IMG/VR virus record: IMGVR_UViG_3300025326_000190
Span: 1-25,579 of that record
Direction: 5' to 3' (one strand)
DNA: 25,579 nt
Source: a virus
Shown here: in pieces, positions 11,960 through 20,121 of the stretch
How the letters are laid out: the number at the start of each line of letters is the position of its first letter
How positions within the stretch are numbered: the first letter of the stretch is position 1
Program-made: the position numbers and the translations under genes
The notes under the pieces: generated by a model
Seen by the model: the letters and a program-made list of their open reading frames with translations, nothing else
Told to the model about the DNA's origin: nothing
The model's database searches: none

Positions 11960-11989
11960 TTGACTTTGGCACTTTCAATATGATATAAT
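11960..11989 (+). promoter_or_regulatory. Rightward sigma70-type promoter of the structural block
   Basis: TTGACT at 11960-11965, 18 bases, TATAAT at 11984-11989 preceded by TGA (extended -10), followed by TATAGTATAC. It shares AACTTGACTTT, spacing and TATAATTATA with the two leftward promoters. The first downstream gene starts at 12086 or 12303, so the leader is 90-300 bases. It is the only strong rightward promoter I can see before the packaging genes. Confidence 0.78.
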
Positions 11990-12085
11990 TATAGTATACA
12001 CTTCAATCATACCTTCATCATCTTCATTAAATCTGAATTATATATTATAATAATATAATATATAAAACCTCCTATAATAATAACA

Positions 12086-12280
12086 ATGAATATAATATTA
12101 AAGACTATAACTTATTTTAATAATAAAATAAACAAAAAACTCACTTATATATATAATAATATTTATACTTTTGATTTGGTGAATTTATTATTATATATTG
12201 TATTGATTATATTATTCTTTCCTGTATTATATTTATTTACAGGAATTCTTACATTAATTAAATTCATTTATAAATATTAA
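12086..12280 (+). CDS. Putative small membrane protein (64 residues)
   Basis: The frame encodes a basic, Asn-rich N-terminus (residues 1-30) and a hydrophobic segment of about 28 residues (31-59, LVNLLLYIVLIILFFPVLY and on), ending KFIYKY. One long or two short membrane passes are predicted. It is the first frame after the rightward promoter. No Shine-Dalgarno precedes the ATG and the region is extremely AT-rich, so it may be a chance frame; a holin-like role cannot be claimed from this alone. Confidence 0.42.
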   Translation: MNIILKTITYFNNKINKKLTYIYNNIYTFDLVNLLLYIVLIILFFPVLYLFTGILTLIKFIYKY

Positions 12281-12302
12281 TATTCATTGGCAGGAGTTGG
12301 TT

Positions 12303-12758
12303 GTGCATAGGATATTATTTGATGTCCCATACGAAATAATTAAATCTTTTGAATCAAGAATATTAATTACTAAAATAAAAAAAGATTTTACTATATTACA
12401 ATTGTTTAATGAATTGATTAAAGTAATTAAATCCAAACCTATTATCCTGATTGAAAAACTGGGGGGGATTTGTGGTACGAATTGGGAAGAGGAAGGCCCC
12501 CACAGAGAAGATATTATTAAAATTGATCCAAGACTTCGCTTGGCAGAACTCCCAGGGGTTTTAATACATGAGTTATTTCATACTCTATTCCCTCAACTTC
12601 ATGAGAATGAAGTATTATCTCTGGAATTTATGTTTGTGAAAAAAGCTAAGAAATGGCAAATAAATAAGATTGTAAACCTTTCGGTGCAGTATTGTAAACT
12701 TGATTTTCGGTTTTATATTAAAAGGGTTCATGTAAAAAATATTCTAAAGAGGAAATAA
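12303..12758 (+). CDS. HExxH putative zinc metallopeptidase
   Basis: 151 residues starting at GTG 12303, six bases after CAGGAG; a TTG at 12297 touches the ribosome site and is rejected. The motif GVLIHELFHTLFP supplies His89, Glu90 and His93 of a zincin HExxH site. HENEVLSLE follows and may give the third ligand, the layout of SprT/IrrE-like minimal proteases. A Gly/Cys segment GGICGTNWEEEGPHRED lies before it. No signal peptide or prodomain is visible. At the head of the structural operon it might process a head protein or act on a host regulator; both are inferred. The stop overlaps the next ATG (TAATG). Confidence 0.62.
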   Translation: MHRILFDVPYEIIKSFESRILITKIKKDFTILQLFNELIKVIKSKPIILIEKLGGICGTNWEEEGPHREDIIKIDPRLRLAELPGVLIHELFHTLFPQLHENEVLSLEFMFVKKAKKWQINKIVNLSVQYCKLDFRFYIKRVHVKNILKRK

Positions 12759-13378
12759 TGGGTGGGTTTAACGATCCTGAAACTAATAAGAAGGCCCAAG
12801 AAAAAAGTTTGGCCACTAGACGTGCAAAGAAAAATACTCAGTTGATGAAACTGTTTGATGATGATATCCCTCCTACTCCTGTAGATCAATTGAGTGCTGA
12901 ATCATTCAAGGAGTTACTTCCAGGGTTCCAGCCTTCTTTAGCACAACTGAAAATACTTGCTGTGGCCCTCAGTTTAGAACATGGTGATTCGATAAGAGGA
13001 TGGTTTAAAGCTGCTGAACTGAATAGGAATGATTGGTATATATGGATTAGGAATCCAGACTTTACAACATGGTGGAATAAAAGTTTTAATAAGGGGATAG
13101 AACAATATCGTGGTGAGTGGGTTGCGATTGGACTCCGTAGGATGAACTCGAATGACCCTGACAGATTCAATTATTGGAAAGCTGTAGGAGAGAAAATATT
13201 CGGGTTTATCACAGAGTTGAAAGTTAAGCAAGATAAAAGTCCAGAGGAAGAACAACTTACTAAGGAATTATTAGAGTTAGTTAAAGATGTGAATATGGAA
13301 AGAAATATGAAACAAGTTGATGGAGAAGTTATTGATATAGTGATACCGAAGGAGATTGAAAATAATGGTGTTAGCTAA
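12758..13378 (+). CDS. Probable small terminase subunit
   Basis: 206 residues. The N-terminus is polar and Lys-rich; the middle has helix-turn-helix-like helices (PSLAQLKILAVALSLEHGDS, then IRGWFKAAELNRNDWYIWI) similar to the DNA-binding domain of phage small terminases that read 'A-x-x-L-N-R-x-x-W-Y-x-W'. A helical middle (WWNKSFNKGIEQYRGEWVAI) and an acidic Lys/Glu helix follow. Small terminases recognise the packaging site and form a ring that loads the large terminase. Here it is 2.5 kb and five genes away from the large terminase, which is unusual. AGAGGAAATA precedes ATG 12758. Confidence 0.6.
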   Translation: MGGFNDPETNKKAQEKSLATRRAKKNTQLMKLFDDDIPPTPVDQLSAESFKELLPGFQPSLAQLKILAVALSLEHGDSIRGWFKAAELNRNDWYIWIRNPDFTTWWNKSFNKGIEQYRGEWVAIGLRRMNSNDPDRFNYWKAVGEKIFGFITELKVKQDKSPEEEQLTKELLELVKDVNMERNMKQVDGEVIDIVIPKEIENNGVS

Positions 13379-13634
13379 AAATGTAACTGCTGATGATGCA
13401 CAAGTTTCTACGGTAGGAAGTCTTTGGGGATATTCGGTAAGAAAAAATATTGCCTTTTATATTACTCTTAGAAGCGGGAGTGTTTCTGGTAGTATTCTGG
13501 CGCATATAGAAGCTACTGGTGCTGGTGGAGAATCTACTGTATTTTTTAATAAAGGTGTAGCAGCTAGTGGTATATACGCTAATCTTGAATCTGGTACATT
13601 CCCAACAGGACTTGTAATTTATTTTGGTGGATAA
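13365..13634 (+). CDS. Small beta-rich structural protein candidate (89 residues)
   Basis: Preferred start ATG 13365, ten bases after AAGGAG; a TTG at 13356 is too close to that site. The sequence (MVLAKNVTADDAQVSTVGSL, later SVSGSILAHIEATGAGGEST and FPTGLVIYFGG) is Gly/Ser/Thr/Val-rich and appears all-beta, like small virion decoration or fibre-base proteins. It overlaps the small terminase end by 14 bases. No family assigned. Confidence 0.65.
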   Translation: MVLAKNVTADDAQVSTVGSLWGYSVRKNIAFYITLRSGSVSGSILAHIEATGAGGESTVFFNKGVAASGIYANLESGTFPTGLVIYFGG

Positions 13635-13646
13635 GGAGTGGAATAA

Positions 13647-14648
13647 GTGCGTAGACAAAGTGCCCCTCAAGCTAATGATAGTGGAGAAGTTGTAAGGAAT
13701 ATTCCTTCCGGTACACAGGATGTGAATATTGTGGGTGGGGGTGGTAGTGGAGTACAATATGATGAAGATACTGCTTCTGTTGCTGCTGAAAAAATTACAA
13801 TGGCAGGGGTTGTTCGTAAAGATACTGCTGTTTCTTTAGTTGATACTGATGGAGATAGAACAGAATTAGAAGTAGATTCTGCTGGTAGACTGCATGTAAG
13901 TGCAAGTGCTGGTGTTGATGTTACTGATCGTGCGCTTCGTGATAATGGGAAGGTTGATATAGCTGCCTTCGATGCTTCACTTCCAGCAGGAACAAATAAT
14001 ATTGGTGATGTAGATGTTTTGAGTTTACCGCTTCCAACAGACGCTAGTACAGAAACTACTTTAGCTCTTATTAAAGCTAAAACCGATAATCTTGACGTAG
14101 CATTATCTACTCGTACAAAACCAGCAGATACACAGAATGTTCAGATAGCTGCTGAGACAGCAAATAAGATTGAAGTCCAGGGAGATGTAGCGCATGACGC
14201 TGCTGCTGCTGGCAATCCAGTATTAATAGGAGTTAGAGCAAATGCTAATGAACCAACTGCTGTCGCTGATGCAGATGCAACACATCTTTGGGCTGATCTT
14301 TTTGGAAGATTGGTTGTTTTAACAGGACATCCTTCACCAGAGGCTCCTGTTACAGCTAATGGCGGTGCTGCTGGATTATCAGTAATTGCTGCTCCAGGTG
14401 CAAGTCTTAGTCTTTATATTTGTAAAGGAAGTGTTCATAATAGTGCAGCAACAGAAAGTGTTATTTCTTTGAGGGATGGTGCTGCTGGCACAATTCGCTG
14501 GACTATTAATGCTGCTGCTGATGGTGGTGGATCATTATTTGATTTTGGTTCAAGAGGATGGAAATTAACAGCTAATACTGCTTTAGTTGCAGATATAGGA
14601 GCAGCTACAGGATATATTAATATTACAGAATACTATATAGCACCATAG
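13647..14648 (+). CDS. Virion fibre/decoration-type structural protein
   Basis: 333 residues starting at GTG 13647, eight bases after AAGGAG. It is rich in Ala, Asp, Thr and Gly, with a repetitive N-terminal two thirds (e.g. DVDVLSLPLPTDASTETTLA, ALSTRTKPADTQNVQI) typical of phage head-fibre or tail-appendage stems. The C-terminal 100 residues look like a beta-sandwich (SLSLYICKGSVHNSAATESV, then GSRGWKLTANTALVADIG, then YINITEYYIAP). Neighbours on both sides are similar structural proteins. No enzyme motif is visible. An exposed virion protein is likely, but head or tail position is unknown. Confidence 0.65.
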   Translation: MRRQSAPQANDSGEVVRNIPSGTQDVNIVGGGGSGVQYDEDTASVAAEKITMAGVVRKDTAVSLVDTDGDRTELEVDSAGRLHVSASAGVDVTDRALRDNGKVDIAAFDASLPAGTNNIGDVDVLSLPLPTDASTETTLALIKAKTDNLDVALSTRTKPADTQNVQIAAETANKIEVQGDVAHDAAAAGNPVLIGVRANANEPTAVADADATHLWADLFGRLVVLTGHPSPEAPVTANGGAAGLSVIAAPGASLSLYICKGSVHNSAATESVISLRDGAAGTIRWTINAAADGGGSLFDFGSRGWKLTANTALVADIGAATGYINITEYYIAP

Positions 14649-14658
14649 GAGATTCAGC

Positions 14659-15339
14659 ATGGCATGGGTTAGAACACAAAATGTTTCAGGGAATAATAGT
14701 AATAATCCAAGCACCTCAATATCTAGGACTATCACAGCACCAGCAGCAGGTAGTTTGATTGTAACTGCGGTTGCAATCGACAAGAATTCTGGAACACTTA
14801 CTACCCCCAGTGGTTTTACACTTCTTAATAATCATGTAGCAACTGATGTATCAGGAGGGTTAGCATATAAAGTTTCTGATGGGACTGAGACAACTGTGGT
14901 ATGGAGTTGGGTAACATCTCATGAAGCATGTTCTTGGGTTGGTGTGTATACAGGACTTTCTTCAATACCAGAAGATGCGAAGGCAGAAGCCAACTCTGGT
15001 TCAAGTGCGGTTACTTCACAGACTAGCGGTACAACAGCAGCAATCGCTGGAACACCAGAACTAGGAGTAGCTGTAATGGCAGCAGATACCGCTAACAACG
15101 TATTCACAGGCAGAGCATGGAGTAATGGTTTTGCAGAGATAGCATTTCAACCTGGAGATAATGGTGTAATCGCAGGAATGAGTATAGCAGAAAAAAACAT
15201 AATTTCTGCTGGTACTGTAGAAACCACATTTAGTACAACAGACAGTGGAGATCAACTATGGGCGAGTGTGGCGACATTTAAAGAGGAAGCTGTTGTTGGT
15301 GGATTAAAAACATTAGCACTCACAGGAGTTGGAAAATAA
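14659..15339 (+). CDS. Beta-rich structural protein
   Basis: 226 residues, Ser/Thr/Ala/Gly-rich, with many short strands (SISRTITAPAAGSLIVTAVA, SGFTLLNNHVATDVSGGLAY, GTETTVVWSWVTSHEACSWV) and a jelly-roll-like design; the C-terminus ends LKTLALTGVGK. Proteins of this look are found in phage virions and some bacterial surface proteins. AGGAGATTCAGC precedes ATG 14659. The stop overlaps the next start (TAATG). Possibly a decoration or receptor-contact protein; not certain. Confidence 0.65.
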   Translation: MAWVRTQNVSGNNSNNPSTSISRTITAPAAGSLIVTAVAIDKNSGTLTTPSGFTLLNNHVATDVSGGLAYKVSDGTETTVVWSWVTSHEACSWVGVYTGLSSIPEDAKAEANSGSSAVTSQTSGTTAAIAGTPELGVAVMAADTANNVFTGRAWSNGFAEIAFQPGDNGVIAGMSIAEKNIISAGTVETTFSTTDSGDQLWASVATFKEEAVVGGLKTLALTGVGK

Positions 15340-15647
15340 TGTGGAAATTAATAAAATTATTTTTTTGGGTTTGGCGTTCTAAGCAGTTAAAAGAAGCATG
15401 TGAATATTCCATCACAAAGACAGCCAAGGATATATCATTCAGTTATGCTGATAATGATATGGTGAAGCAAGCAGAGTCCCACCAGTGGGCAAAGTTGTAT
15501 ATGAAGGAGTATGGTGGAGAAGCAAGTGATTCAGAGATAAATTTAATGATCGAGATATTATTTCAGTTAAAGAGGGGGAATAAGAATGGCAACTGTAACT
15601 TTGAAACGAAAAGCACTTCGATTAGGAAGAGCATCTGCTCAACCTAA
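15339..15647 (+). CDS. Small hypothetical protein overlapping the next gene
   Basis: 102 residues starting at a TAATG junction. A short hydrophobic and aromatic start (MWKLIKLFFWVWRSK) may be a membrane anchor; the middle is charged and helical. The last 20 residues (NGNCNFETKSTSIRKSICST) lie in the frame overlapping the next gene by 62 bases and look unlike real protein, so the frame may have been extended by loss of an earlier stop. Function unknown. Confidence 0.6.
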   Translation: MWKLIKLFFWVWRSKQLKEACEYSITKTAKDISFSYADNDMVKQAESHQWAKLYMKEYGGEASDSEINLMIEILFQLKRGNKNGNCNFETKSTSIRKSICST

Positions 15648-15798
15648 TGATTGGGATGATTTTGTAACAGCATTAAATAAACTTACTACATTGTGCAATG
15701 AGTTGAAGGCAGATTTTAATGCTCATGCTCACGGTGGAGCCGGTACAGATACCACAACCTCTGCTGCGGATGCAGATAGTTTTGCTCAAAAAGCATAA
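15586..15798 (+). CDS. Small structural protein (70 residues)
   Basis: Begins MATVTLKRKALRLGRASAQP and ends with FNAHAHGGAGTDTTTSAADA. The 'H-A-H-G-G' segment is common near the C-terminus of small phage virion proteins and tail-associated chaperones. AGAGGGGGAATAAGA gives a strong ribosome site. It sits directly before the structured leader of the large terminase. Confidence 0.68.
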   Translation: MATVTLKRKALRLGRASAQPNDWDDFVTALNKLTTLCNELKADFNAHAHGGAGTDTTTSAADADSFAQKA

Positions 15799-15807
15799 TA
15801 ATTTTAG

Positions 15808-15873
15808 CTTATCTACCATGTGTAGAAAAAGTAACGATATTGTTTGAACAATATCAGTTCACGAAAGATGAAC
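15808..15873 (+). promoter_or_regulatory. Structured leader upstream of the large terminase gene
   Basis: Three hairpins in 66 bases: TCTAC-CATGT-GTAGA (about 15811-15825), GATATTGTT-TG-AACAATATC (15836-15855, nine-base perfect arms), and GTTCA-CGAAAGA-TGAAC (15857-15873) ending one base before the terminase ATG. No usual Shine-Dalgarno is exposed. This could tune terminase translation or be an RNA-processing site. No U-run follows the hairpins. Confidence 0.5.
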
Positions 15874-15874
15874 A

Positions 15875-17377
15875 ATGGAAATTACTGAACAAAGAATAAA
15901 AGAATTATCTGCTGAAAGTAAAGTTGGAGCATTGAGAGCTATTTATGCTAATGACTTCAAATTATTTAGGAAGAATTTAGTTTACACTCTTGATGAACAT
16001 GATACAACTGGAAATGCTATTAAGAAATTTCCAGCATGGGCTTACTTGGATGAATTGGATAATGACCTCCTTCAATATCGGTGGCTGTTCGTTCTTAAAT
16101 CAAGGCAGATGATGGCAACTTGGGAGTTGGTATCTTATTTACTTTGGACTATTCTCTTTCATAAAGGTAAGAAGGTAGCCTTTCAATCAAAGAAGGGTGA
16201 TGATGCTGATGCTCTTGTACAAAGGGCGAAGGTGATATATGATCATCTTCCTAAGTGGAAGCCTCTAGCAGAGTTTAGTTATTCCAGAATCAAGGTTCCA
16301 GAGATGTATTCGGATGGGTATGGCATCCCACAAGGCCCTGACCAGCTTAGATCATACACTTTCTCGGTGATATTTTCTGATGAGTTTGGATTTCAAGAAC
16401 AGCTTCAAGATACATTTAGTGCTTCTAAGCCAGCAGTTGATGGGGGAGGACAATTTATAGCTGTAACAACTTGGCCCAAAGGCAGAGCCAATTTTAAAAA
16501 GAATTGGATGCAGAATCCAGTGTTTCAACAACCAAAGGGGAAATTAGTAAAACTTCATTATAGCAGACGACCAGACAAAGATGATATTTGGAAAAGAGAA
16601 GCCAGGAAGGGATATACAGAAGAAGCATGGAATCGTGAGCAGGAAATGATTGAATTAGGAGAAGGTAGAAGAAGGATATTTGAACCATTCAGTGAACTTC
16701 GTCATATTAATTCTGGTTTGATATACCAGAAGGAGAAAGTAGTATTAAGAGGTTGGGATTTTGGATTTCATCGTCCTGCATGTTCTTGGAGCCAGATAGA
16801 TGATCAAGATAGATGGAATGATTTGTACGAAATATTAGGACAAGATGAGATTTTAGAGAATTTTGCTCCAAAAATTATTGCAGAAAGTAATATAAGATAT
16901 CCTGACGCTACGTTTATAGATTATTGTGATTATGCTGGAATGCAAAAATCAGATAAAAACAGAAGAACATCTATCGAAATATTGAGAGATTTTATTAAAC
17001 AGCATCCTATTTGTCGTCCTAATCTTGATATTGAAGATGGACATGAAATAATCAGGAAGAAAATGGTTATGTGGATTGGGCCTAGACCTGGATATCAAAT
17101 TCACCCATCGTGTGTGAATAGTATTGATGGATTTTTGTCAGGATATATTTATGCTAGAGATGGTAAAACTCCAACAGGCGATTTAAGAGATGAAGATGAG
17201 AAGGAAAATAATGAAAAAGATTATTACAAACATCTTCAAGATTGCCGAAGGTATAAAATCCAAAATATTTATACCAATAAGGGAGACAAAATGAATACTG
17301 AAACAAAACTTAATGCCAGACAATCTAATTCTTATAATTCTGCATTGTTAAGGATGAATGCGAGAAGGGGAATGTAA
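15875..17377 (+). CDS. terL: Large terminase subunit (packaging ATPase-nuclease)
   Basis: 500 residues. ATPase half: a Walker A-type segment LKSRQMMATWE (near 75-83) of the variant 'K-S-R-Q-M' class used by many large terminases, and Walker B VIFSDEFGF (165-173, catalytic E170). A coupling segment AVTTWPKG lies near 196-203. Nuclease half (RNase H-like): LRGWDFGFHRPA with D295, TFIDYCDYAG with D349 and D352, and a late Asp in HLQDCRRY near 460. It powers DNA entry through the portal and cuts the concatemer. The Walker A lacks the usual Gly-Lys-Ser/Thr ending, a known relaxed feature in some families. The stop overlaps the portal start (TAATG). Confidence 0.88.
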   Translation: MEITEQRIKELSAESKVGALRAIYANDFKLFRKNLVYTLDEHDTTGNAIKKFPAWAYLDELDNDLLQYRWLFVLKSRQMMATWELVSYLLWTILFHKGKKVAFQSKKGDDADALVQRAKVIYDHLPKWKPLAEFSYSRIKVPEMYSDGYGIPQGPDQLRSYTFSVIFSDEFGFQEQLQDTFSASKPAVDGGGQFIAVTTWPKGRANFKKNWMQNPVFQQPKGKLVKLHYSRRPDKDDIWKREARKGYTEEAWNREQEMIELGEGRRRIFEPFSELRHINSGLIYQKEKVVLRGWDFGFHRPACSWSQIDDQDRWNDLYEILGQDEILENFAPKIIAESNIRYPDATFIDYCDYAGMQKSDKNRRTSIEILRDFIKQHPICRPNLDIEDGHEIIRKKMVMWIGPRPGYQIHPSCVNSIDGFLSGYIYARDGKTPTGDLRDEDEKENNEKDYYKHLQDCRRYKIQNIYTNKGDKMNTETKLNARQSNSYNSALLRMNARRGM

Positions 17378-19488
17378 TGCCAGAAGAAATTTTAGAAGAA
17401 GAATCTAGTCAAGAATTTCTGATCGACAATAAAAATTACGCAGAAGATACAGAGAAAGCTGCCGAGGCGTTATCTTTTCTTGACAAAGTTTCTACAGAAT
17501 TGCAGATGCGTAGAGGGCTATTGAATGCGAAGTATTTAGAGTATTACAATATTTATCGCTGTACATTTGATGTCAGATATTATAATGGTGAAGCACAAGT
17601 TTACGTTCCTATTTTGAGAAAAGCGTGTGAGCAGTTTGTTTCAAGAATTAAAAGAGCATTGTTTCCCACCGATGATGTTTTTGATGTAGAACCAACCGAC
17701 AATGATATGGATGATGAATCTGATGCTATTTATGATTACATGAAATGGCAGGTAGAAAAAAGAGTTAAGCTAAAGCAAAAAGTTGATAGATTTCTTAGAC
17801 AGCTTGTCATGTACGGATGGGCAGTGATTGAATGCGGATGGGAAGAAGAAGTTAAGAAAATTATAGGATTAAGAAAGAGGCAAACGCCAGTAAGAATAAA
17901 ACAAACTGATCCCATCACTGGAAATACTTATTATGAAGAAACTGGTGAGATGGAGACAGTTATTGAGGAAGCTGAAAAGAAAATTGTAAAGAAACGCAAT
18001 CCAACATTTGATGTACAAGATAATTTCGCTACATATTTATGGCCACACACAGCTAATGATATAGATGAAGTGGTTGGGGTAATCACTTTAAGTAAACAGA
18101 CTCGAAATCATCTAGTATCACAAATGAAAAAAGGGATATATGTTAATGTCAATATACCAGAAATATCTCTGGGAGATGTATCAGACCAGTGGAATTGGTC
18201 AAAGGAATATAGATTAGCCAAAGACGGATTGACCGATCAGGAAGATTCACAAAAAACCTTCTTTAGAGCAACACTTATTAAATATCAAGGTCTTTATAAC
18301 TGGGGAACAGAAGATGATCCAGACGAGCAAGAAACGATAATCACGACTATCGGTGGGAAGATTTGTATTGAATTAAGGAAGTGTCAGTATTTTGATAATG
18401 AGAAGCCATTTCTACTTGGTCGCATTAATGAGTTAATGAATGAAATTTATTCTTCTGGTATGTATGAGCCTTTGGCTTCATTACAATATTATTTTAATGA
18501 TACAGCTAATCAGACATTTGATAGTAATTATTATTCTCTTAACCCTATTGTCAAGTATGACCCAGGCAGAGTAGTAAATATAGCTTCTATCGCATTCGCA
18601 CCTGGGGCTATGTGGGCATTAACCGACCCTTCTGCTGCTGATATCATCAGACCACCAGAAGTGGCTTCTATCGGATTTAGCATCATGGCACAAGTTAAGG
18701 GATTGATCGAAGAATATCCTGGTTTACAGAATATACCAATGACGGGAAGAAAGGCTGCGTTGCATATACAAGCACTTCAGCAAGAATATTCACTTCCAGT
18801 ACAGCAGATCGTTGAGAATTTAGAAGATACTATAATGTCTCCTTGGTTAAAGAAGGCTTATAGCAGAGTACAACAATTCTTGAATAAAGCAGAGATTGTG
18901 AGGGTAACTGGTAGAAAGGGTGCTAAATATTGGAGAACAATCGACCCTGAGAATCTCGTAGGAGATTATAATTTTTATTGGAGAGGGGCTAATCAGACTA
19001 CCAACATACATATTAAATCACAACAAATAGCACAATTCTTAAACACAATGGCTCCTTGGGTACAATTAATGATGCAGCAACAGAAATTACCTAATATTGA
19101 ATGGCTATTGAAAGAATACTGGTCAGATGGGCTTGCTATGGATGGTGAAGATAAACTATTCATCAGTATGCAGGATGAAAGAGCATTACCTCCTGAGATT
19201 GAAAATATGATTATGGCATTGGGCAAGCCACTTCCAACTAGCATGGGGGATGACCACCAAGGACACATGCAAGCACACCAACCATTACTACAATCAGACA
19301 TGCCTGAAATTGTGGAAATAGCCAGAATGCACATGGAGAAGCATCAGAAAGATTTTGAAAATATGCAGAAATTAATGCAGCAACAAGCTGCTGCTCCACC
19401 ACCAGAACCACCAGCAGAGCCAGGACAGGAAGTGGAAGGCGAAAGAATGATGGAAGGAAATCAACCAATAGGAAATTTTAGGGGGTAG
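17377..19488 (+). CDS. Portal protein
   Basis: 703 residues, the size of podovirus-type portals (T7 gp8 class about 536, N4 gp59 about 760). It starts acidic, then has the clip/stem region with YVPILRKACEQFVSRIKRAL and FPTDDVFDVEPTDND, the wing region near YMKWQVEKRVKLKQKVDRFL, and a C-terminal helical barrel-like tail rich in Gln, Met and Pro (MQKLMQQQAAAPPPEPPAEP). Immediately downstream of the large terminase and upstream of scaffold and capsid, as expected for the DNA gate. No protease motif is seen. GGGGAATGTA precedes the ATG. Confidence 0.85.
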   Translation: MPEEILEEESSQEFLIDNKNYAEDTEKAAEALSFLDKVSTELQMRRGLLNAKYLEYYNIYRCTFDVRYYNGEAQVYVPILRKACEQFVSRIKRALFPTDDVFDVEPTDNDMDDESDAIYDYMKWQVEKRVKLKQKVDRFLRQLVMYGWAVIECGWEEEVKKIIGLRKRQTPVRIKQTDPITGNTYYEETGEMETVIEEAEKKIVKKRNPTFDVQDNFATYLWPHTANDIDEVVGVITLSKQTRNHLVSQMKKGIYVNVNIPEISLGDVSDQWNWSKEYRLAKDGLTDQEDSQKTFFRATLIKYQGLYNWGTEDDPDEQETIITTIGGKICIELRKCQYFDNEKPFLLGRINELMNEIYSSGMYEPLASLQYYFNDTANQTFDSNYYSLNPIVKYDPGRVVNIASIAFAPGAMWALTDPSAADIIRPPEVASIGFSIMAQVKGLIEEYPGLQNIPMTGRKAALHIQALQQEYSLPVQQIVENLEDTIMSPWLKKAYSRVQQFLNKAEIVRVTGRKGAKYWRTIDPENLVGDYNFYWRGANQTTNIHIKSQQIAQFLNTMAPWVQLMMQQQKLPNIEWLLKEYWSDGLAMDGEDKLFISMQDERALPPEIENMIMALGKPLPTSMGDDHQGHMQAHQPLLQSDMPEIVEIARMHMEKHQKDFENMQKLMQQQAAAPPPEPPAEPGQEVEGERMMEGNQPIGNFRG

Positions 19489-19494
19489 AGAAGA

Positions 19495-19662
19495 ATGAAA
19501 CATGGAACACCAGAACACAAAGAAGAAATGAAAAAGAGGATGAAAAAACCCTCACCCAAAATGCTCGGTAAAGGTATGGCAAGAAAAGCAGTAGAAGCAT
19601 TGCATAAACGTAAAACTCGATTAGAACAAATGGAAGCACAATTGGAAGGGAAGTCATTTTAA
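19495..19662 (+). CDS. Small basic protein (55 residues)
   Basis: Begins MKHGTPEHKEEMKKRMKKPS and is Lys/Met/Glu-rich, helical, ending QLEGKSF. It starts six bases after the portal stop, with a weak GAGAAG ribosome site, and its stop overlaps the next ATG (TTTTAATGG). It is the first of five very small genes between portal and scaffold. Possibly a head-packaged or scaffold-associated peptide. Confidence 0.68.
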   Translation: MKHGTPEHKEEMKKRMKKPSPKMLGKGMARKAVEALHKRKTRLEQMEAQLEGKSF

Positions 19663-19847
19663 TGGAAATGGATTATAAAGCCATAGAGTTGTTAGAAAAG
19701 GCTATAAAATTACATCAAGTTCACATGGATTATCCAAAAACTGCTGATGTAGAATCTCAAAATAAGCTAATGATGTATATTAAAGATGCACACCAAGCAT
19801 TAAAAGAAAACTTTATAGAGGAAAAGATGGAAGGAGTAAAATTTTAA
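19662..19847 (+). CDS. Small helical protein (61 residues)
   Basis: Begins MEMDYKAIELLEKAIKLHQV, fully helical with a heptad pattern, and ends EEKMEGVKF. Both junctions are TTTTAATGG overlaps. No family recognised. Confidence 0.7.
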   Translation: MEMDYKAIELLEKAIKLHQVHMDYPKTADVESQNKLMMYIKDAHQALKENFIEEKMEGVKF

Positions 19848-20044
19848 TGGCTGGAAAAGTAGAAAAAGTAATGGGAGAGTATAAAAGAGGCACGTTGCAT
19901 AGAGGTAAGAAAGGCCCAGGGAAAGGTGCAAAAGTAAAGAGTAGGAAACAGGCTGTGGCGATTGCTCTCAGCGAAGCTAGGGAAGCAGGAGAGAAAGTTT
20001 CTCCATCACCAGCAGAAAAACGATTAAGAGGGAAGAAATTTTAA
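19847..20044 (+). CDS. DUF6496-like small basic protein (65 residues)
   Basis: Begins MAGKVEKVMGEYKRGTLHRG and contains SRKQAVAIALSEAREAGEK, the signature of the DUF6496 domain (K-V-M-x-E-F/Y-K-x-G-T-L then S-R-K-Q-A-x-A-I-A-L-S-E-A-R), found in many phages and bacteria with no settled role. It is strongly basic, as if DNA- or RNA-binding. The C-terminus is LRGKKF. The start overlaps the upstream stop (TTTTAATGG). Confidence 0.75.
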   Translation: MAGKVEKVMGEYKRGTLHRGKKGPGKGAKVKSRKQAVAIALSEAREAGEKVSPSPAEKRLRGKKF

Positions 20045-20121
20045 TGGGTAAAACGTGGAAGGATTCTGAAAGTAAGAAACCTATTTATACAAGTAAAAAA
20101 CAAATTAAGAGCAGGGGGTAA
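20044..20121 (+). CDS. 25-residue basic micro-gene overlapping the tRNA
   Basis: ATG 20044 lies in the TTTTAATGG overlap that links the neighbouring genes. The peptide is MGKTWKDSESKKPIYTSKKQ followed by five residues ending SRG. Its stop codon uses bases 20119-20121 inside the tRNA-Pro gene, so the last ten bases are shared with the tRNA. It may be a real micro-protein or a translated stub left by tRNA insertion. Confidence 0.42.
   Translation: MGKTWKDSESKKPIYTSKKQIKSRG

Noticed and set aside
11739-11988. Frames of 65-79 codons on both strands across the repeat array and GC-rich hairpin
   Set aside because: They run through tandem repeats and the hairpin, have no ribosome site, and mirror each other on opposite strands; the DNA looks regulatory.
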